Shown here in pieces: positions 21,487-26,401 of a DNA stretch of 26,401 nucleotides. Each line of letters opens with the position of its first letter. Positions within the stretch are counted from its first letter, which is position 1. The notes beneath the pieces are model-generated. The model saw nothing but the letters and a program-made list of their open reading frames with translations, was not told the DNA's origin and ran no database searches. Both the position numbers and the translations under genes were made by a program. The DNA is from UBA12014 sp029248335 (lineage in GTDB: Bacteria; Planctomycetota; Phycisphaerae; Phycisphaerales; SM1A02), in NCBI GenBank assembly GCA_029248335.1, contig JAQWJM010000128.1, positions 1 to 26,401 on the forward strand, given 5' to 3'.

Positions 21487-23055
21487 ATGACCACGAATCA
21501 GCACCATCCGGCCCTCACGGGCATCCTCGAGCGTCTTTCGCTCGCCGACCATCCTGCGATTCTCCCCGCCGAGGCGGGGACGGACCGAGTCGTCAGTCTC
21601 AATCCGAGCGACGGCCGCCCGCTGGCCGCGGTCGGTCTGGTCGGAACCGACGCCTACGACGCCGCGGTGGAGCGGGCACGGCTGGTGCAGACCGAATGGC
21701 GGATGCTTCCGGCGCCGAAGCGCGGCGAACTCGTGCGTCGCATCGGAAACGCGTTCCGCGAGCATCTCGAGCCGCTCGGCGATCTCGTCACGCTCGAGAT
21801 GGGCAAGATCCGGCCCGAGGGCATCGGCGAGATCCAGGAATGCGTCGACATCGCCGACTTCGCGGTGGGCCTCTCCCGGCAGCTTCACGGGCTCACCATG
21901 CACAGTGAACGGCCTTCGCACCGCATGTACGAGCAGTGGCATCCGATCGGGACGATGGGAATCATCACCGCGTTCAACTTCCCCGCCGCGGTGTGGGCCT
22001 GGAACGCGATGCTCGCCGCGGTCTGTGGCGATGCCATGATCTGGAAGCCCAGTCTCGTCACGCCGATCACCGCGATCGCGATGACCGAGGTGGCGCATCG
22101 CGTGATGCGGGATCAGGACGTCTTCACGCCGAAGCATGGTGATCCGTGCGACGTCTTCAGCCTCGTCATCGGTACCGACGACGAGGTCGGCGAGCCCATG
22201 ATCGCCGATCGCCGGCTGCCGCTCATCTCGGCCACCGGATCCTGTCGGATGGGGCGTCGCGTCGGTGAAGTCGTGGGCGGACGTCTGGGCCGCAGCCTGC
22301 TCGAACTGGGCGGCAACAATGCGATCGTGCTCATGCCCGACGCCGACCTCGAACTCGCGATCCGTGGCGTGCTCTTCGGTGCGGTCGGCACCGCCGGACA
22401 GCGGTGCACCTCGACGCGACGACTGCTCTGTCACGAGTCGATCGTGGACGACGTCGTGGCTCGCCTCCGGAACGCGTACGCCTCGGTGCCCATCGGTGAT
22501 CCGCTCGCCCACGGAACCCTCATGGGGCCGCTGATCTCCCCCGATTCGGTCGCCGCGATGCGTGCCGCGATCGAACGGGCGGTCGCGGAAGGGTGCGAGG
22601 TGGTGTGTGGTGGCGTCGAGGGCATCGATCGTCACGCGACCGAAGCCGGGAATTTCGTGGAGCCGACGATCGTCCGGGTGCCGAAGGGCGTGGTGCCGGA
22701 AGTCACGAAGGACGAGACCTTCGCGCCGATCCTGTACGTGTTCCCGGTCGAGGATCTCGACGCGGCGATGCGGATCCACAACGACGTCGATCAGGGGCTG
22801 TCCTCGGCGATCTTCACCGACAGCGTGCGAAGCGCCGAGCGGTTCCTGTCCCACGCTGGAAGCGACTGCGGCATCGCGAACGTGAACATCGGCACCAGCG
22901 GCGCCGAGATCGGCGGCGCCTTCGGTGGCGAGAAGGACACCGGTGGCGGCCGGGAATCGGGTTCGGACGCCTGGCGGGCCTACATGCGACGCCAGACCTG
23001 CACGATCAACTGGGGCGACGACCTGCCCCTGGCGCAGGGAATCAGCTTCGGCTGA
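21487..23055 (+). CDS. ALDH7-type aldehyde dehydrogenase (aminoadipate-semialdehyde type)
   Basis: Predicted 522-residue NAD(P)-dependent dehydrogenase closest in pattern to the ALDH7/AmaB group, which oxidises alpha-aminoadipic semialdehyde in lysine breakdown. Cofactor and fold motifs are present: GIITAFNFPAAVWAWNAM, IWKPSLVTP and LISATGSCRMGR. The catalytic general base Glu273 lies in LLELGGNNA and the nucleophile Cys307 in GQRCTSTRRL. ETFAPILYVF and the group-typical SDCGIANVNIGTSGAEIGGA with GGEKDTGGGRESGSDAWRAY complete the match. Length and residues look fully functional. It has its own promoter and probably a leaderless mRNA. No other lysine-pathway gene is in view, so the physiological substrate is inferred from the subfamily only. 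Confidence 0.94.
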   Translation: MTTNQHHPALTGILERLSLADHPAILPAEAGTDRVVSLNPSDGRPLAAVGLVGTDAYDAAVERARLVQTEWRMLPAPKRGELVRRIGNAFREHLEPLGDLVTLEMGKIRPEGIGEIQECVDIADFAVGLSRQLHGLTMHSERPSHRMYEQWHPIGTMGIITAFNFPAAVWAWNAMLAAVCGDAMIWKPSLVTPITAIAMTEVAHRVMRDQDVFTPKHGDPCDVFSLVIGTDDEVGEPMIADRRLPLISATGSCRMGRRVGEVVGGRLGRSLLELGGNNAIVLMPDADLELAIRGVLFGAVGTAGQRCTSTRRLLCHESIVDDVVARLRNAYASVPIGDPLAHGTLMGPLISPDSVAAMRAAIERAVAEGCEVVCGGVEGIDRHATEAGNFVEPTIVRVPKGVVPEVTKDETFAPILYVFPVEDLDAAMRIHNDVDQGLSSAIFTDSVRSAERFLSHAGSDCGIANVNIGTSGAEIGGAFGGEKDTGGGRESGSDAWRAYMRRQTCTINWGDDLPLAQGISFG

Positions 23056-23079
23056 TCCCCCGCGCCGGGGACGGATCGA

Positions 23080-25143
23080 TCATTCGTCGTCCGCGATCTC
23101 CGTCGCCACCACGCCGGCGGTGGCCGGTCGCGGGGTGCCGGGATCCACGAAGACGAGGTCGACCTTGCCACCCTCGTCGACGTGGCTGCTGAAGAGCAGG
23201 ATCCGTCCGCGATAGGGCATCATCCGGAGGTGGGTCGGGGTGACCGGAATCGTCTCCATGACCGTGGACCAACGATCGGTGGCGGGGTCGTAGACCTCGA
23301 GACTGGGGTTCGGTTCGAATCCGCCGTCCGCGGTGGGACTGGAGCCACCGGCGAAGTAGAGCCGGCCGTTGAGCGGGATGAGCTGGCCGCTCAACCTCGG
23401 GCGGTTCGGCGCGGCGATCTCGGTGAAGCGGCCCGTCTCGAAGTCGAAACGTTCGGCCGAGTCCACGATCTGGAAGTTCTCCCGCATGCCGTTGACGAGG
23501 TAGTAGGAGCCGTCGAGGACGGCGCCGCCGAAGGCCCGCCGGGGACCGGTCAGGTTGACGCCTTCGTAGGCGAACTCCTCGTCGCCGCGATCGATCGAGG
23601 CGGAGACCACCTCGGTGACGTGACGGAATCGATCTTCCTTCGGTCGTCGCGGGTCGTAGTCGAGGCCGCCGAAGACCCAGAGCGTTCCGTCGTGCTCGGC
23701 GAATCCGAACTGGCTTCGGGGGACCGGAAGACTCGGTGCGTCGTCCATCCACGCGTCCTCTTCACGGTCGTATCGATACCCCTCGGTCCAGGTCCGGGCG
23801 ACTTCGCCGTCGTGGCCGAAGCCGCCGAGGGCGTACATCGCGCCGTTCGATCCCGCGGTCGCGGTCTGGATCGTCTGTCGGCGGTGCGGATACGGCTCGA
23901 ACGTCTCCCACTCGAGATTGGCGAGTGAAAGCCGGTAGGACTCCTCGAGGAAGTTGTCGGCTTCGAAGTCATGCTGGCCGGTGCTGTTGTTTCCACCGAA
24001 GAGGTGGAGCCAGCCGTCGTGCACGAACATCCCCTGGCGGTTCTTCGAGGCGATCGGGGTGGGAATCGTGAGGTGCCGGACCGTGGTCGCCATGCGGTCG
24101 TCCTCGAGATCGAGGTGCTCGACATGCGCGGGCCGGACGCCTCGCGAGATGCCGCCGACGAACATCAGGTCGTCTTCCGGGGTGACGGCGATCTGGTGGA
24201 AGAACCGGGGGAAGGTGAGGTTTCCGACGTGTCGCCACGCCGATTCGCCGGGGGCCCAGTCGAAGACCTTGCCATCCGCACCCGAGGCGACCACGCGGCC
24301 GTCGCGGGTCTCGGCCGCGACGCCGAACGCGACGCCGGGATAGGCGGGCCCCGACGTCCAGCGGCCGGTCTCGAGATCCAGCACGTCGACCGCGTCGCTC
24401 ATCTTGCGATCCGCGGTGATGCCACCGATCGTGACCAGCTGGTCGTCGACCGCGGTGGTGGCGAGCGCGCGTCGCTTGAACGGCGCTGGCATGCTCGTCC
24501 ATCCCTCGTCGAGATTCTCGAGATCGAGGACGAGGACGTCCTCGTGCCACGTCTGGGTGTCGGCTTCGTGATCCATGCCCCAGCCACCGGCGACCACGAT
24601 CCGCGAGCCCGCCATGGCGCTGTCGTGCGAGGAGCGGCGGTGGGGCAGTCGCGGCAACGGATACCAGGACTTGGAGTCGCAGTCGAAGACGAGGACGTCG
24701 TCGATCGAATCGAGTGCCTGCGCCTCATCGCGGGAGTTGCGGGCGATCATCCCACCGATCCGGAACACGCGACCGTCATGGGTCTCGAGCGAACAGCTCT
24801 GGATCTTCTCGTCGTGGGGGAGATATTCGACGTGGGACGGATCGAGCATGTTGATCCGCAGGAAGTCGCTGCACTGTGCCTCGCGGAAGTAATCGTGCGG
24901 CGGGCCGGTGTAGCCACCGAGCACGTAGATCCAGCCGTCTCCGGTGGCGGCGCCGAAGCTCGTGGTGGGACGTGGCAGGAGGCCCATGGGCTGGGCGACC
25001 GGCATCGAGGGATCGTTTGAAATCGACTCGGGCATCTCGAAGTGCTGGCCGCGGGCTTCGCCGGCGGTGGCGAGGGCGAGCAGGCCGCACGAGGCGACGA
25101 AGGGGGTCAGGTGGGGGCGGGACATGCGGAACATGCGGGACAT
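23080..25143 (-). CDS. Secreted kelch-repeat protein, 12 repeats
   Basis: Predicted 687-residue exported protein made almost entirely of kelch-type beta-propeller blades. A signal peptide precedes Gly-Gln-His-Phe (about residue 32). Twelve blade-like strands can be counted in order: YVLGGY, FRIGGM, VVAGGW, VTIGGI, VVASGA, MFVGGI, HLFGGN, YALGGF, WVFGGL, YLVNGM, YFAGGS and LLFSSH, nine with the Gly-Gly pair and three degenerate. Twelve repeats could form two six-bladed propellers. Kelch propellers bind partners or, in galactose oxidase, hold a copper site; I see no oxidase motif. The upstream-most of three close ATGs (25143, 25134, 25125) was chosen because CAGGAAG lies about 11 bases before it. 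It ends 24 bases from the convergent ALDH stop. Confidence 0.88.
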   Translation of the reverse strand: MSRMFRMSRPHLTPFVASCGLLALATAGEARGQHFEMPESISNDPSMPVAQPMGLLPRPTTSFGAATGDGWIYVLGGYTGPPHDYFREAQCSDFLRINMLDPSHVEYLPHDEKIQSCSLETHDGRVFRIGGMIARNSRDEAQALDSIDDVLVFDCDSKSWYPLPRLPHRRSSHDSAMAGSRIVVAGGWGMDHEADTQTWHEDVLVLDLENLDEGWTSMPAPFKRRALATTAVDDQLVTIGGITADRKMSDAVDVLDLETGRWTSGPAYPGVAFGVAAETRDGRVVASGADGKVFDWAPGESAWRHVGNLTFPRFFHQIAVTPEDDLMFVGGISRGVRPAHVEHLDLEDDRMATTVRHLTIPTPIASKNRQGMFVHDGWLHLFGGNNSTGQHDFEADNFLEESYRLSLANLEWETFEPYPHRRQTIQTATAGSNGAMYALGGFGHDGEVARTWTEGYRYDREEDAWMDDAPSLPVPRSQFGFAEHDGTLWVFGGLDYDPRRPKEDRFRHVTEVVSASIDRGDEEFAYEGVNLTGPRRAFGGAVLDGSYYLVNGMRENFQIVDSAERFDFETGRFTEIAAPNRPRLSGQLIPLNGRLYFAGGSSPTADGGFEPNPSLEVYDPATDRWSTVMETIPVTPTHLRMMPYRGRILLFSSHVDEGGKVDLVFVDPGTPRPATAGVVATEIADDE

Positions 25144-25211
25144 GGGCACGGGGATCTTCCTGAATGGATGGGCGAGGGGGCCGCGACGGCGTCGGGCTCG
25201 CAGAATCTGAA

Positions 25212-25217
25212 AATCTA
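25212..25217 (-). promoter_or_regulatory. Candidate -10 box of the kelch gene
   Basis: TAGATT on the minus strand (25217-25212) predicts a start near 25205 and a leader of about 60 bases. Its -35 position (about 25235-25240) lies inside the left palindromic operator, so the gene is probably controlled through that site. Confidence 0.45.
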
Positions 25218-25231
25218 CCAAATCGAAATGA

Positions 25232-25252
25232 TTTTGAGACTCAGTCTCAAAA
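25232..25252. promoter_or_regulatory. Palindromic operator 1 (Fur-box-like 7-1-7)
   Basis: A perfect palindrome with 10-base arms around one centre base. The core TTGAGACTCAGTCTCAA is at 25234-25250, centre 25242. The TGAGACT-N-AGTCTCA core has the 7-1-7 plan of Fur-family boxes (TGATAAT-N-ATTATCA). It covers the -35 zone of the kelch promoter and lies at about -31 for the plus-strand promoter. Confidence 0.75.
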
Positions 25253-25260
25253 CGATTCGC

Positions 25261-25266
25261 TATATT
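25261..25266 (+). promoter_or_regulatory. Candidate -10 box of the dockerin-protein gene
   Basis: TATATT lies between the two palindromes and predicts a start near 25273. The first palindrome would then sit over the -35 region and the second over about +3 to +19, a typical repression layout. No consensus -35 is present at 17 bases. Confidence 0.45.
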
Positions 25267-25275
25267 TCTCCAATG

Positions 25276-25292
25276 TTGAGACTGAGTCTCAA
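25276..25292. promoter_or_regulatory. Palindromic operator 2 (Fur-box-like 7-1-7)
   Basis: TTGAGACTGAGTCTCAA is identical to the operator 1 core except for the centre base. Its centre at 25284 is exactly 42 bp, four helical turns, from the first, so two dimers would bind on the same face of the DNA. Confidence 0.75.
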
Positions 25293-25340
25293 TATCAACA
25301 AAGGCGGGTCGCTCGTGACCGGCCCATGGAGCTTGAATCG

Positions 25341-26393
25341 ATGGCCCTCTTGAATCGTCCGCGTTTCCGCCCGGTCGGACTCGCAGCCCTGACCACGGCC
25401 TGTCTGGCCGGACCGCTCGATGCTCAGTCCTACGACATCACCATGTCGACGACGGCAGACCGCTGGATGTATCCGTTCAACGCCACCCCGGGATATCGAC
25501 CGGCAGGATCGACCTTCGGTTACGTCCCGTTTCCGGACGAGACGTCCTTCGACAACCGCGACGGGCAGGTGATCGTCGCCTTCGACACCTCCAAAATCGT
25601 CCCGCCGGGGCAGGGGGCCGGAAGTTACGACGTCTCGGTCTTCGTGCTCGAGATCACGCTCGCCGGACCGGCCTCCGGTCCCATCGACCTCACCGTGGAC
25701 GACTGGCGGACCTACCTCCCCGAGGAAGCCGAGAACGCCCTTCCCGACGCCGATCCCGGACGTCCGATCGAACTCTTCGCGGCGGGATTCCGGAACGGCT
25801 ACGACCGACTTTCCTGGAACGAGGGCGATTTCTTCTCGGATACCGACATCTTCGGCCAGGGCACCCGCAACGTCTTCGCCGCCGAGATCGCGGCGGACGG
25901 CTCCCTGTTCGACGCCTCCTCCAGCATCACGGACGACTTCACCGCGACCCCCGTCGCCGTCGCCGCATTCCCCGGTTTCGAGGCCGGCGAGACCCCGCCC
26001 GAGGGTGCGGTCGCCACCTTCGAGCTCGACACCTCGGATCCACGGATTCATGGCTGGCTCGGTGAAAGCCTCGATGAGGGACGTCTGGTCTTCTCGGTCA
26101 CTTCGCTGCTCGGGGCGAGTCAGGGCGACGCCCTCCTCACCCAGTTCTATCTCCGCGAGAACCCGCTCGTCGAAGTCGGTGTCCGCGAGTCGTCCGCGAT
26201 CGCGTTCACCGTCGACCTCGTCGACGTCTGCAAGGTTCGAGAGGACCTCAACGGCGATTGCATCGTGGATGGCGCGGACCTCGGACTCTTCCTGTCGCGC
26301 TGGAACACCGCGGACGAGTCCGCCGACTACGACGGCGACGGCATCGTGAGCGGCAGCGATCTCGGTCGGCTGCTCGCGGCCTTCGGGCTCTGA
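25341..26393 (+). CDS. Secreted protein with C-terminal dockerin-type repeat
   Basis: Predicted 350-residue exported protein. The signal peptide runs through GLAALTTACLAGPLDAQ. The mature region (about 30-295) has no family I recognise; it contains aromatic and Asp-rich strand patterns (FDNRDGQVIVAFDTSKIV, IDLTVDDWRTYLPEEAENAL). The last 49 residues (302-350) hold two EF-hand-like dockerin loops, DLNGDCIVDGADLG and DYDGDGIVSGSDLG, each followed by a short helix. Such doublets are common at the ends of planctomycete secreted proteins and bind calcium; true cohesin partners are rarely shown. GGAG at 25328-25331, 9 bases upstream, supports the ATG at 25341 over the one at 25326. It is divergent from the kelch gene and shares its control region. 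Confidence 0.85.
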   Translation: MALLNRPRFRPVGLAALTTACLAGPLDAQSYDITMSTTADRWMYPFNATPGYRPAGSTFGYVPFPDETSFDNRDGQVIVAFDTSKIVPPGQGAGSYDVSVFVLEITLAGPASGPIDLTVDDWRTYLPEEAENALPDADPGRPIELFAAGFRNGYDRLSWNEGDFFSDTDIFGQGTRNVFAAEIAADGSLFDASSSITDDFTATPVAVAAFPGFEAGETPPEGAVATFELDTSDPRIHGWLGESLDEGRLVFSVTSLLGASQGDALLTQFYLRENPLVEVGVRESSAIAFTVDLVDVCKVREDLNGDCIVDGADLGLFLSRWNTADESADYDGDGIVSGSDLGRLLAAFGL

Positions 26394-26401
26394 ATCGATC
26401 G

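Noticed and set aside
23056..23079. CCCC/GGGG symmetry between ALDH and kelch genes as a terminator
   Set aside because: Only four pairs with no T-run on either side.

Overview
The window is GC-rich DNA with strong G/C preference at third codon positions. It most likely comes from a flagellated planctomycete of the Phycisphaerae type. The reasons are an outer-membrane/LPS-assembly gene pair beside ftsH, a complete flagellar export gene run with flhF/flhG and a sigma-28 gene, three secreted proteins with PEP-CTERM-like arginine-tailed C-termini, a secreted protein ending in a planctomycete-style dockerin repeat, and a DUF1080 lipoprotein. The taxonomic call is inference. There are no rRNA, tRNA, CRISPR or insertion-sequence features.

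Layout. (1) 1-2720, minus strand: a bamD-like TPR gene, an lptE-like lipoprotein gene and the 5' part of ftsH, closely spaced and co-directional; ftsH runs off the left edge. (2) 2829-3737, plus: a YegS/diacylglycerol-kinase-like lipid kinase, divergent from the first block. (3) 3886-16355, plus: a flagellar supercluster in the order fliL-like, fliN, fliO, fliP, fliQ, fliR, flhB, flhA, flhF, flhG, a small membrane protein, fliA, closed by a strong terminator. fliO-flhA encode the membrane export gate, flhF/flhG set flagellar position and number, and fliA encodes the sigma factor for late flagellar genes. (4) 16629-19068: two paralogous secreted proteins with near-identical C-terminal sorting tails, flanking about 880 bases that hold a promoter and what looks like a frameshifted remnant of a minus-strand gene. 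(5) 19159-20534, minus: a DUF1080 lipoprotein and an orphan CoA-transferase B subunit. (6) 20751-23055, plus: a third PEP-CTERM-like protein and an ALDH7-type aldehyde dehydrogenase whose mRNA may be leaderless. (7) 23080-26393: a divergent pair, a secreted 12-kelch-repeat protein (minus) and a secreted dockerin-tailed protein (plus), separated by an AT-rich control region with two near-identical palindromic operators centred exactly 42 bp apart.

The observations most worth following are: the paired 7-1-7 palindromes, which resemble Fur boxes, between the kelch and dockerin genes; three hairpins in flagellar intergenic gaps that all present a GGA triloop closed by A-U, the form CsrA binds; an FlhB cleavage motif reading NPEH instead of NPTH; probable CTG initiation of flhA; a histone-H1-like lysine-rich extension on FliA; and three 22-residue sorting tails that lack the PEP glutamate. 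Everything here comes from reading the sequence by eye. No database search, folding or alignment program was run.
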